The notes under the pieces were generated by a model. It saw only the letters and a list, made by a program, of their open reading frames with translations. It searched no databases and was not told the origin of the DNA. Below are positions 7,856 through 15,074 of a stretch of DNA of 19,176 bases, piece after piece. The stretch lies in assembly GCA_023436825.1 (NCBI GenBank), contig JAEZHS010000238.1, positions 1-19,176 of the forward strand, read 5' to 3'. The position numbers and the translations under genes are program-made. Position 1 is the stretch's first letter, and each line of letters starts with the position of its first letter. This stretch comes from Pseudomonadota bacterium. Lineage in GTDB: Bacteria; Pseudomonadota; Alphaproteobacteria; Reyranellales; Reyranellaceae.

Positions 7856-9214
7856 TCAAGACGCCCGCCTCGCCCGGACGCGCCAGGCGGGCAGGTGCGC
7901 CACGGAAGCCGCGACCTGAGGCCTTGCAGCAGGCAAGGCCTCGACCGTCCCGACACGGGCCAGCACGGCACTGAGGGAGACCGCGAACACGATCAGGTAG
8001 TAGTGCAGTGGCTGATGGGCGATGCCGGAGAAGGCCGCGCCAGCCATGAAGATCAGCATCGATTGCATCAGCGCCGAGGCGAGCCCCCCCATCCAGGCGA
8101 GATCCTCGCGGCGGCGCGCCCTCTTCCGGACCCTCCTCATGCCGAGGAAGAAGACGGCGAAGATGGCGAGGAAAATGCCGAGCCCGATCCAGCCCTGTTC
8201 GCCCAGCACCTCGAAATAGATGCTGTGGGAAGCGAGGCCGTGGATCGAGAATTCGGTGCCGTCAGGCCGCTGGGTCACGGCGTAGCTGGAGCGATAAACG
8301 TCGAACCCGCCGCCGAGGGGGTTGCGATTGGCGAAGTTCCAAGTCCATTCCCAGGATACCAGGCGACCAAGCGCCGAATCTTCCTGCTTCGCATCGGCGG
8401 TCGTCGACATGCGCTCGGTCCATTTCTCGCCCATCAGGGGCTGGAGGGCGACCAGGCCGCCCGCCAGGGCAAAGATCAGTGCGATTTTACGCCGGCTGTG
8501 CCACCAAGCGATGATCACCCAGACGATTCCGGCGATGACGCCTGCGCGTGCGAAGGTGGCCATCGTGGCGAGCGCGGCCACTGCGGGCGCCAGGTAATAC
8601 ACGTAGCGCATCCATCCGCGGCCCGGCGCAATCAGGGAATGGTGCTGAAGGAACGCGACGAGCGGCAGCGTGGCAAAGGCGTAGGTGGAGAGCGTGCTGC
8701 CCTCTCCGCCCCAGCCCCCATTCACCGACACAAGACCGAGCTGCTGCCCGTAGCCGCCGCCAGACAGCGGCATTTTCACGGCGTAGGGCAGGAGATTCGA
8801 CGCGATGGCGCAGACGAAGACGAGCAGCGCCGCCTCGATGCGGATGCGTGAGGTGAAGACAAAGGGCAGCAGCGTGGTGAAGGCGACGGTCTTGAATGCC
8901 CAGTCCCATTTCTTCCAGGCAAAGTCCGGGAGCAGTGCCCAGGTCGTCGTCAGGGTCATCCAGGCGGCCCATGTCACGAGCAACAGCGTCAGCAGGCCGA
9001 GCCGCGGCGGATTGCCCCGATCACCGAACAGGTAGGCGACAATTGCGGCGATCGCCGTGACCATGGAGATCGGCATCATCATGGCGATGGTCGGGGCGAC
9101 GCTCTGCGGCTGGAATATGTCCACCCAGATATAGGCGAGCGACACGGCGAAGGGCGCGACGCAGCCCATGGCGAGCATCGAGCCCCAGACCATCAAGATG
9201 AAGAGGGCCTGCAA
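7856..9214 (-). CDS. O-antigen ligase / Wzy-like membrane protein, resembling the exosortase-A-associated ligase type
   Basis: This 452-residue polytopic inner-membrane protein has about ten or more hydrophobic segments. It should polymerise lipid-linked repeat units, or ligate glycan to an acceptor, on the periplasmic side. The N-terminal half (FQPQSVAP at about 34-41, then TTTWALLPDFAWKKWDWAFK) and the central loop (GGWGGEGSTLSTYAFATLPL) resemble the putative O-glycosylation ligases called exosortase-A-associated. The C-terminal half has GRLVSWEWTWNFANRNPLGG (about 283-302) and ASHSIYFEVLGEQGWIGLG (about 328-346), carrying the H-S-x-x-x-x-x-L-x-E-x-G pattern of WaaL/Wzy proteins. The start is TTG at 9214. 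GAGG, part of which is the stop of the preceding small gene, lies seven bases upstream and decides it; an ATG at 9193 is the alternative. No exosortase or PEP-CTERM gene is in the window, so whether it polymerises or ligates is open. Confidence 0.85.
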   Translation of the reverse strand: MQALFILMVWGSMLAMGCVAPFAVSLAYIWVDIFQPQSVAPTIAMMMPISMVTAIAAIVAYLFGDRGNPPRLGLLTLLLVTWAAWMTLTTTWALLPDFAWKKWDWAFKTVAFTTLLPFVFTSRIRIEAALLVFVCAIASNLLPYAVKMPLSGGGYGQQLGLVSVNGGWGGEGSTLSTYAFATLPLVAFLQHHSLIAPGRGWMRYVYYLAPAVAALATMATFARAGVIAGIVWVIIAWWHSRRKIALIFALAGGLVALQPLMGEKWTERMSTTADAKQEDSALGRLVSWEWTWNFANRNPLGGGFDVYRSSYAVTQRPDGTEFSIHGLASHSIYFEVLGEQGWIGLGIFLAIFAVFFLGMRRVRKRARRREDLAWMGGLASALMQSMLIFMAGAAFSGIAHQPLHYYLIVFAVSLSAVLARVGTVEALPAARPQVAASVAHLPAWRVRARRAS

Positions 9215-9223
9215 CTGCGCGCC

Positions 9224-9349
9224 TCAATCGCGACGATGACGGGTCGCGGCTTTGTCGGCCGCGCGCTCGCTGCGCTCCATCCGCACGGCGCGGAAGGCGA
9301 CGACCATCACGGCGATGCCCATCAGCAGCACGACGAAATTGTCGATCAT
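9224..9349 (-). CDS. 41-residue single-span membrane protein, coupled to its neighbours
   Basis: I do not recognise this gene as a named family. The peptide starts MIDNFVVLLMGIAVMVVAF, one hydrophobic segment of about 17 residues, and continues into a strongly charged tail (RAVRMERSERAADKAATRHR, then RD), giving an expected N-out/C-in topology. Its ATG overlaps the TGA of the family-25 gene as ATGA. Its own TGA lies nine bases before the TTG start of the ligase-like gene and forms part of that gene's ribosome site. Without it there would be an unexplained gap of about 130 bases in an otherwise gapless operon. Small size limits certainty. The architecture suggests a small accessory of a membrane complex, or a translational coupler. 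Confidence 0.6.
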   Translation of the reverse strand: MIDNFVVLLMGIAVMVVAFRAVRMERSERAADKAATRHRRD

Positions 9350-10188
9350 GACGCCGTGTACTTCACGGACTGAGCCAACACTTCGCGCCCCTGCGGCAGC
9401 AGCCGCCAGCGCGGCCCGGCGGCGAGTCGCCCCTCGCGCTGCAGGCGGCGACGCAGCAGCATTCCCTTGACGGAGCGCAGGCGCAAAGTGTCGCGCAGTG
9501 TCGGGAACCAGGCTTGGCGGCGGAGCGCGGCGAAGGCGGGCGGCGTCTGTTCGCGCCGCGGTGAGATCATGGAATGAAGGCTGGTCATCGCCACGCCCGC
9601 GCCGCGTGGCGCCAGCATGGCGGCGAAGCGCGGCCGGCCCGGCAGCATGTCGTAGAAATCGAAGGCGTTCTGAATCGGCAAGCCATGGCTCAGGCGAACC
9701 GCCGCCGCCCGGCGCGTGACGATCATCGCATGCGTACCTTCCGGACCGCCGCTGAGCCCATAGGCGGTGAAGCCATGGCCGAGGGCCAGCCGATCGTCGG
9801 GGTCGTAGAAGACAGGCTCACGGTCATTGGCGCAGTCCAGGAAGCAATAATCGAAATCGAGCCTCGCCGGCCCGGCCCGCAGCAGCGGCACGATGTCGGG
9901 GTTGAGCGTGGCATCGTCCTCCAACACCAGCGCCGCCTCGGCGCCGCTTTCGACCAGCCGGCGATAGACGGCCATATGCGACATGTAGCAGCCAACCACG
10001 CCGGGACTGGAGAAGGTCACGCCCGGCGCGAGCAGCTGCGCATGCTCCTCGGGTGTCAGCGCGCGCCCATCCACGCCATCCACCAGCTCGTATTCCAGGC
10101 CGAGCGCCTGGAGATGGGCGGAGACGGTGGCCCGTCGCTCGGCAGCGCGCGCCAGCGAAATGACGAAAATCCGAAGCGCCTGGCTCAT
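9346..10188 (-). CDS. Glycosyltransferase family 25 (LOS/LPS-type)
   Basis: This 280-residue protein belongs to the family that includes LOS beta-1,4-galactosyltransferases of the LgtB/LpsA type. The opening RIFVISLARAAERRATVSAH (about 6-25) is the family hallmark, followed by LEYELVDGVDGRAL. GVVGCYMSHMAVYRRL (about 63-78) matches the G-(C/A)-x-x-S-H motif. ALVLEDDATLNPDI (about 86-99) contains the metal-binding EDD. The start is taken at the ATG at 10188, with AGGA about six bases upstream. A longer reading from 10215 adds nine residues with no support. The gene begins a coupled run: its stop overlaps the start of the small membrane protein gene. A basic C-terminal tail may aid membrane association. 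Galactose is the common family donor, but the specificity here is not determined. Confidence 0.92.
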   Translation of the reverse strand: MSQALRIFVISLARAAERRATVSAHLQALGLEYELVDGVDGRALTPEEHAQLLAPGVTFSSPGVVGCYMSHMAVYRRLVESGAEAALVLEDDATLNPDIVPLLRAGPARLDFDYCFLDCANDREPVFYDPDDRLALGHGFTAYGLSGGPEGTHAMIVTRRAAAVRLSHGLPIQNAFDFYDMLPGRPRFAAMLAPRGAGVAMTSLHSMISPRREQTPPAFAALRRQAWFPTLRDTLRLRSVKGMLLRRRLQREGRLAAGPRWRLLPQGREVLAQSVKYTAS

Positions 10189-10340
10189 AACAATTCCTAG
10201 GGGTCCGTCGAACACGTACTCAACTTTGCGACATCCGCCAAAGCGACACCGTAAGTAGGGCGTGGTGCCTTAGGAGTTACCTCTTACGCGCCATCGCGGG
10301 CCGCTTCGCATGGGCTTCGGGTTGCATGTCGCGACCTTGG

Positions 10341-11273
10341 CTAGTGCAACAGCGCGGCGATCGCTCGCTCTGTGCGGCGGCGATATTCGCCGGTCGAATA
10401 GCGGTGGGTCCCTGCGAAATGGAGGAAGCGTCCGTCCGGCCCGGTCGGCTCGTTCCAGTAATTGCTGTAACGGGAATAGGGCAAAAGTATCGGGTCCTCG
10501 CTATTGGCAACAAGGAAGTTGGAGGCGACCTGCTCGCTGCCCCAGCTGCGCCATTTGTGCTGCCCGACGATGCGCTCGGCGCTAAGGCTGAATGCCTCTA
10601 CGCTGGCGCGGCTGGGCCGGCCACCGCGCGCAAAGCCGGTGAAGCCCGAAGAGCCCCGGACATAGCGGTGGCGCGCGGCCTCGGGGTAGCGATCCCAATG
10701 CCCCTCGATCAAAGCTACGATATGCGCCGAGCCAGCGAGATCGACGCCGCTGCCGCCTGGATGATAGGCCGCCATAAAATCCAGCAGTGAGAGGACGCCG
10801 CGTTTCTCCGCCAGGGCATCTCCGAGCAGTGTGAAGCTGCGATTTGCGGCGATGGCCTCCACCACTTCCGGCACGTCACCGATCGTCACCGTGTCGGAAT
10901 CGAGCTGCACGACATAATCATGGGCAGTCATGTCAAGCAAAGTGAGCAACCTCTCCCAAGTGCCGCCCGTGGGGCAGGCACCGGTTTCCACCGCGTCGAT
11001 CGGATAGATGACGGGATTGGCCAGATGGTGCGCCAGCACCGCCCGATCAGCGGCGGTAAGGGTGCCGTCGTCCAAGATCGCCACCCGGCCGACTCCCAAG
11101 CGGGAGTGGAACGACTTCACTGCCACGAGATAAGGCAGCACCGCCCGCGTACCAATCATGGAAAAGATCAGCACCGGATCCCTGGTCGGCACGATCGGAG
11201 GCGTTGCCAGCACACTGCGCGCGGCGTGTAGATGCAGTATCTCGCGGCCCTTTCTCATCAGACGGTCGATCAT
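10341..11273 (-). CDS. Putative GT-A-type glycosyltransferase, family not assigned
   Basis: This 310-residue cytoplasmic-type protein has no signal peptide or membrane span. Three features suggest a nucleotide-sugar transferase of GT-A fold. The region PVLIFSMIGTRAVLPYLVAVKS (about 33-54) looks like a first Rossmann-like strand and helix. GVGRVAILDDGTLT follows at about 60-73. DYVVQLDSDTVTIGDVPEVV (about 119-138) contains a DSDT at 125-128 typical of the metal-binding DxD. Later motifs such as HKWRSWGSEQVASNFL and FLHFAGTHRYSTGEYRRR resemble acceptor-side regions of family-8-like enzymes, but I cannot place it in a named family. Its ATG overlaps the TGA of the upstream family-4 gene as ATGA, so the two are translationally coupled. 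A role in building the same oligosaccharide is inferred from that coupling. Confidence 0.75.
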   Translation of the reverse strand: MIDRLMRKGREILHLHAARSVLATPPIVPTRDPVLIFSMIGTRAVLPYLVAVKSFHSRLGVGRVAILDDGTLTAADRAVLAHHLANPVIYPIDAVETGACPTGGTWERLLTLLDMTAHDYVVQLDSDTVTIGDVPEVVEAIAANRSFTLLGDALAEKRGVLSLLDFMAAYHPGGSGVDLAGSAHIVALIEGHWDRYPEAARHRYVRGSSGFTGFARGGRPSRASVEAFSLSAERIVGQHKWRSWGSEQVASNFLVANSEDPILLPYSRYSNYWNEPTGPDGRFLHFAGTHRYSTGEYRRRTERAIAALLH

Positions 11274-12388
11274 CGCGGACAGGCCCTCTCCTTCGTTCCC
11301 CTGAGCGCCAAGCCGGCGAACAGGTCGCGCCAGGCGGCGACCATGCCCGTCTCGGCGAATTCGGCTTTGGCGCGCGCCCGGTTGGCGGCACCGAGGGCGG
11401 CCCGCAAATCGCTCCGCGCCGCGAGGCAGGCCAGCGCGCCGGCCAACGCGTCGTCTTCCCGCGCCACGACATAGGGACGGTTCGCCGCATCGAGCATGTC
11501 GGCAACATCGCCGACATCGGTCGTCGCCACAGGCAGCCCCGACGCCATTGCCTCCAGCACGGAGAGCGGCATCTGCTCGGTATCCGAGGACAGTGCGAAA
11601 ACATCGAAGCCTGCGTAGAACGGCGCCGGGTCCGCGCGGTGACCGGCGAACTCCACCCGCCCGCCGACGCCCTCCGCCGCTGCCTGAGCTTGCAGCGCCG
11701 CCCGTTCGGGTCCATCGCCGACGATTACGAGCCGCGCCGACATTGCAGCGGGCAGGCGGGCCACAGCGCGGATCAGCCGCCCGATGTTCTTTTCCGGGCG
11801 CAGCGCGGCAACGGTGCCGATGACGACGGGTTGCTCGTCCTTGCGCGGGCTGGCAGCCTTGAAGCGCGAGACATCGACGCCGTTCGGCAGCAACCGCACG
11901 CTCGATTGCGGCAGGCGCCAGGTCTCAGTGGCAATGCGCCACAGCAGGCGGGAGGGCAGCACCACGGTGGCGCGGCGCAGCAGCAGCCGGCGCGCCAGCA
12001 CGCGGCGCGGCATCTGACGCGCGTGCTCCTCCGGGCCGAAGCCATCCTCCATGTGCAGATGCGGTACACCGGTGCCGGTCCGCGCCAGCGCCCATTCGAT
12101 GCTGCCCCAGTTGCTGGTGACCAGCAGGTCGGGCGCGATGTCGCGCAGCGCCGCGCGGAAGCGGCGCACATTGCCCCACGCGTCGCCCTTGAGCACGCCA
12201 ACCTGCAGGAAGCAGATGTCGAGCGTGGGATCGAGCAAGGTGCGCGCCTCCTGCCGCCCGTCCATCGCCACCACCGCGTGACGGAACCGCCCGCCGAGCC
12301 GATTGGCGAGGGTGGCGAAGCGCACCTGCGGGCCGCCGATGCCGAAGCTCGGGAAGACATGCAGCAGCAGGGGAACCGCAGTGCGCAT
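11270..12388 (-). CDS. Glycosyltransferase family 4 (GT-B fold)
   Basis: This 372-residue retaining glycosyltransferase starts with LLLHVFPSFGIGGPQVRFAT (about 7-26), the acceptor-side strand with the glycine loop. MEDGFGPEEHARQ (about 113-125) and PNGVD (168-172) follow. The donor lobe has VAALRPEKN (193-201), VIVGDGPERAAL (221-232), and SSDTEQMPLSVLEAMASGLP (267-286) with the E-x7-E pair Glu271/Glu279. The start is the ATG at 12388, which overlaps the TGA of the upstream fusion gene by one base (TGATG). A longer open frame to 12562 exists, but it lies antisense-like within that gene and has no ribosome site. It is coupled on both sides. Donor sugar unknown. Confidence 0.92.
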   Translation of the reverse strand: MRTAVPLLLHVFPSFGIGGPQVRFATLANRLGGRFRHAVVAMDGRQEARTLLDPTLDICFLQVGVLKGDAWGNVRRFRAALRDIAPDLLVTSNWGSIEWALARTGTGVPHLHMEDGFGPEEHARQMPRRVLARRLLLRRATVVLPSRLLWRIATETWRLPQSSVRLLPNGVDVSRFKAASPRKDEQPVVIGTVAALRPEKNIGRLIRAVARLPAAMSARLVIVGDGPERAALQAQAAAEGVGGRVEFAGHRADPAPFYAGFDVFALSSDTEQMPLSVLEAMASGLPVATTDVGDVADMLDAANRPYVVAREDDALAGALACLAARSDLRAALGAANRARAKAEFAETGMVAAWRDLFAGLALRGTKERACPR

Positions 12389-14475
12389 CACGGCGCTGTC
12401 GCGAAGGCGGCCTCGCGGAAGCGGGCCGCATCGGCCAGCGGCACCCAACCGAGATCGCGCTTGGCGTCGCTGCAGTCGAAGGGCGCGTGCAGGCCGCGCG
12501 AGAGCAGGTCGCGCTGCGAGGGCAGCGGCGAACGCCGCCCGCCTACCCGCTTCAGCAGCCATTTCGCACCTTCTTCGGCCAGCAGCATGGCAGGGAATTT
12601 GGGATGGAAACGCAGCGGGCGACTGGTCGCCTCGGCCAGCCAGGCAAGGTATTCGCGCGCCGTCGGCCGCACATCCCCGACCAGATTGTAGCAGCGTCCG
12701 ATCGCCTGCTCCGCCCGCAGCGCGCCAACGATGGCTGCGGCCACATCGTCGGCCAACACAAAAGGCAGCGGGTTACGGCCGCGATTCCAGCCGATGACAT
12801 GCTGCTCGGAATTGAAGAAGCCGAGGCCGCTATGGATGGGCGAGGTGCCGCACCCGACGACGAGGCCGGGCCGCAAGATCACTACGGGCAGCCTCTCCTG
12901 CGCATGCAGGCCGAGCAGCATCAGGTCACACTCCGCCTTGGCGCGAGCGTAGTCGCCGCGTCGCACGGCCTCGGCGTCGGGCGGGGTGGCGCCGGTGATG
13001 GGTCCGCTGCCGGGCCCGAGATAGAGGGAGGCGATGGAGCCGACATGCAGCAGCCGCGCCGTGCCGGCGGCGAGGCAAGCACGCGCGACGACCTCCGCCC
13101 CGCCGACCATCGCAGCGCGGATCGCGGCGTAGTCGGCGCCACCGCCGCCATGGGCGAGGTTGACCACCGCACCCGCCCCGCCCACCGCCTGCGCCACCGC
13201 ACTGGCGTCGGCGATGTCGCCACGCAGCAGCCGGATGCGTGGACCGGAGAAGAGCGGCGGCAGCCCCTCCGTGCCGCGCGCCATGACGGCGACGCTGAGC
13301 CCTTCCTGCAACAGCCGCGCCACCGTGGCCCGGCCGATGAAGCCGGTGCCCCCCAACACCGCGACGTCCGGATGGCCGCTCAGCGTGGCTGGCGCCTGCA
13401 GCGGGACGGGGCGATTCTCCTCGGCGGGCAGGCGAGCGACAATCTCCTCGCATAGCCCGACCAGCCGCGCGCCGAAGGCCGCATCCGCCTCGAAGCGCGC
13501 GGGCGCGGCGTGGAAGGCTGCGATGCTACCCTGCATGCTGCTGAAGAAGGCGTCGTTACGCTTGGAGAGGCCGAGCAGCGAGGTGCCGTACCGGCCGGCA
13601 TTGGCGATGCCGCCAGCGACCATCTCGGCCGCCGAGAGCGCGGGCGCAACGATGCCGTCGATCGGGTCGGCGAACCGCGTGCGCACCAGCATGTGGACGC
13701 GCTTGCCAAGGATGTCGGCAACGATGGCGCCGTCGTCGCAGATCGCGGTGAGCTGCCAGAGCGGAAACTTCTCGCCCACCGCGAAGCGCAGCATGGCGGA
13801 CGCGCAACGGCCACGCAGGGACATCGTCCAGCCAGCCTGGAAGCACCGTCCTTCGTACAGCACCTGCGGCGCGTCCGGTACCGCCTCCACGGTCTCGATG
13901 TCGCCGAGCAGGGCGGCGATCTGCGACAGAGGATGCACCGCCTGCTCCAGCAGGATGTTGACCGGCGCGGCGAACATCCAATGGCCAAGTTGCCCCGCTG
14001 AAAGCTGGCGCAGAGGAACACTGTAGACGCAGTCCACGAAGCGCAGGCGGCCCCGCCGGCCATTGGCCAACGCCCGACGCAGCGCGAGGAATGCCGGGTG
14101 GAACAGGAAATTCTGGTTGATGCCGAGCGCCGCGCCGCCGGCATCGGCGGCTTCGGCCAGGCCCTCGCATTGCTCGCGCGAGGCCGCCATCGGCTTCTCC
14201 AGCAGCACGTCGCATCCCGCTTCCAGCAGGGGCATGGCAATGGCGGCGTGGGTATCGGGCGGCGTCAACACATGGGCGGCATCAAAGCCGCCAGCGGCCA
14301 AGGCCTCCTCAACCGAGCCGACCGGCCTTGCGCCGGGCAGCAGGCGCGCCAGCGCTTCGGCGGCACCGCGGCGCGGATCGGCCACCGCCACCACGGAGAC
14401 TCCTGGCATCTTGCCCAGCACCTCGGCATGGATGCGGGCGATGTTTCCGGCCCCAACCAGACAGATGCGTCTCAT
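12388..14475 (-). CDS. Fusion of Gfo/Idh/MocA-type oxidoreductase and SDR epimerase/dehydratase
   Basis: This 695-residue protein joins two NAD(P)-dependent enzymes that are normally separate. Residues 1 to about 350 form a Gfo/Idh/MocA oxidoreductase: RICLVGAGNIARIHAEVL (3-20) carries the GxGxxA-type Rossmann loop. LTPPDTHAAIA (70-80) and LLEKPMA (91-97, with Lys94 of the EKP motif) follow, and QAVHP holds His181 at a position fitting the catalytic His. After a short linker, residues about 370-695 form an extended SDR: DVAVLGGTGFIGRATVARLL (370-389), a Ser in LLHVGSIAS (Ser480), and YARAK with Tyr509/Lys513. It probably oxidises and then rearranges or reduces a nucleotide sugar, making a precursor for the downstream glycosyltransferases. 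The start is the ATG at 14475, with GGAG seven bases upstream; the open frame reaching 14580 adds 35 unsupported residues. It heads the operon running down to 10341. Confidence 0.9.
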   Translation of the reverse strand: MRRICLVGAGNIARIHAEVLGKMPGVSVVAVADPRRGAAEALARLLPGARPVGSVEEALAAGGFDAAHVLTPPDTHAAIAMPLLEAGCDVLLEKPMAASREQCEGLAEAADAGGAALGINQNFLFHPAFLALRRALANGRRGRLRFVDCVYSVPLRQLSAGQLGHWMFAAPVNILLEQAVHPLSQIAALLGDIETVEAVPDAPQVLYEGRCFQAGWTMSLRGRCASAMLRFAVGEKFPLWQLTAICDDGAIVADILGKRVHMLVRTRFADPIDGIVAPALSAAEMVAGGIANAGRYGTSLLGLSKRNDAFFSSMQGSIAAFHAAPARFEADAAFGARLVGLCEEIVARLPAEENRPVPLQAPATLSGHPDVAVLGGTGFIGRATVARLLQEGLSVAVMARGTEGLPPLFSGPRIRLLRGDIADASAVAQAVGGAGAVVNLAHGGGGADYAAIRAAMVGGAEVVARACLAAGTARLLHVGSIASLYLGPGSGPITGATPPDAEAVRRGDYARAKAECDLMLLGLHAQERLPVVILRPGLVVGCGTSPIHSGLGFFNSEQHVIGWNRGRNPLPFVLADDVAAAIVGALRAEQAIGRCYNLVGDVRPTAREYLAWLAEATSRPLRFHPKFPAMLLAEEGAKWLLKRVGGRRSPLPSQRDLLSRGLHAPFDCSDAKRDLGWVPLADAARFREAAFATAP

Positions 14476-15074
14476 GGCCGGGCTCCGCGTCTCGATGGCT
14501 TCACAGCCCGGCCTCCGATATGCAACGCCGCCATGGAGGACGGACCGAGGAGATAGGTTCTCCCTTTTTGCAGCAAACATTCACATCGCCTCGCGAGAAC
14601 AGCAGAAACTCATAGCCCACGTCGTCTTCCTCGGATCAACGTTCGGACTTGCAGAGTCGGCGTTGCAAAGCGCCGCCGCATCGTTGAGATCGACTTGTCC
14701 GAGCGACCCTCATTTGACCATCCAGGCATGCCCCGTTGCAGATTTTCGTAGACGATCTGCGTGCCCAGCCTGGCGATTTGCACACCGTGCGAACGCTAAC
14801 ATCCTGCCCTACTCGACGCTAACATCCTGCCGGGCTACTCCGCCCGTAGTGCCCGGCTCACACGGTCGTAAGCCGGTCGTCATTGCAGCCTGTAGTGGGG
14901 ATCCATAGGAATCCGCTCCAACAGTTCTCTCGATCAGGCTCTCTTGCAGCTTGGTCAGCGACGCGCAGCCACGTCCATTCGACCGCGGTCCTGTCTTTCT
15001 GATCCATTGCCCTTCCCTGCCGTCGTCCGCAGCAAAGCTGTCTCGTGGACGACGATGGACTGCGGCACAGAGCA
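14476..15074. other. Gene-free stretch, likely promoter region of the fusion-gene operon
   Basis: About 600 bases lie between the stop of the family-4 gene at 15075 and the start of the fusion gene. Short open frames exist on both strands, but their peptides have no recognisable family and look like chance. The only visible structure is a pair of tandem 16-base repeats near 14793-14831. The promoter for the minus-strand unit beginning at 14475 should lie in the left part. No confident -35/-10 pair, terminator hairpin with T-run, or mobile-element end is seen. Confidence 0.45.
14793..14831. repeat. Two perfect 16-base direct repeats
   Basis: The word ACGCTAACATCCTGCC occurs at 14793-14808 and again at 14816-14831, separated by seven bases (period 23). 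It is perfect over all 16 positions. It lies in the gene-free stretch about 320 bases upstream of the fusion gene. It could be a pair of operator sites or a small local duplication; the spacing of roughly two helical turns would suit a dimeric regulator. Confidence 0.6.

Noticed and set aside
11204..12691. Long plus-strand open frame (495 codons) opposite a glycosyltransferase and the fusion gene
   Set aside because: It is a GC-driven antisense shadow. The peptide is rich in Arg, Ala, Gln and His without motifs, while the minus strand encodes clear glycosyltransferase and SDR motifs.
12487..14908. Several plus-strand frames of 280-320 codons across the fusion gene
   Set aside because: All lie opposite a gene with intact Rossmann and SDR motifs and show no family resemblance of their own.
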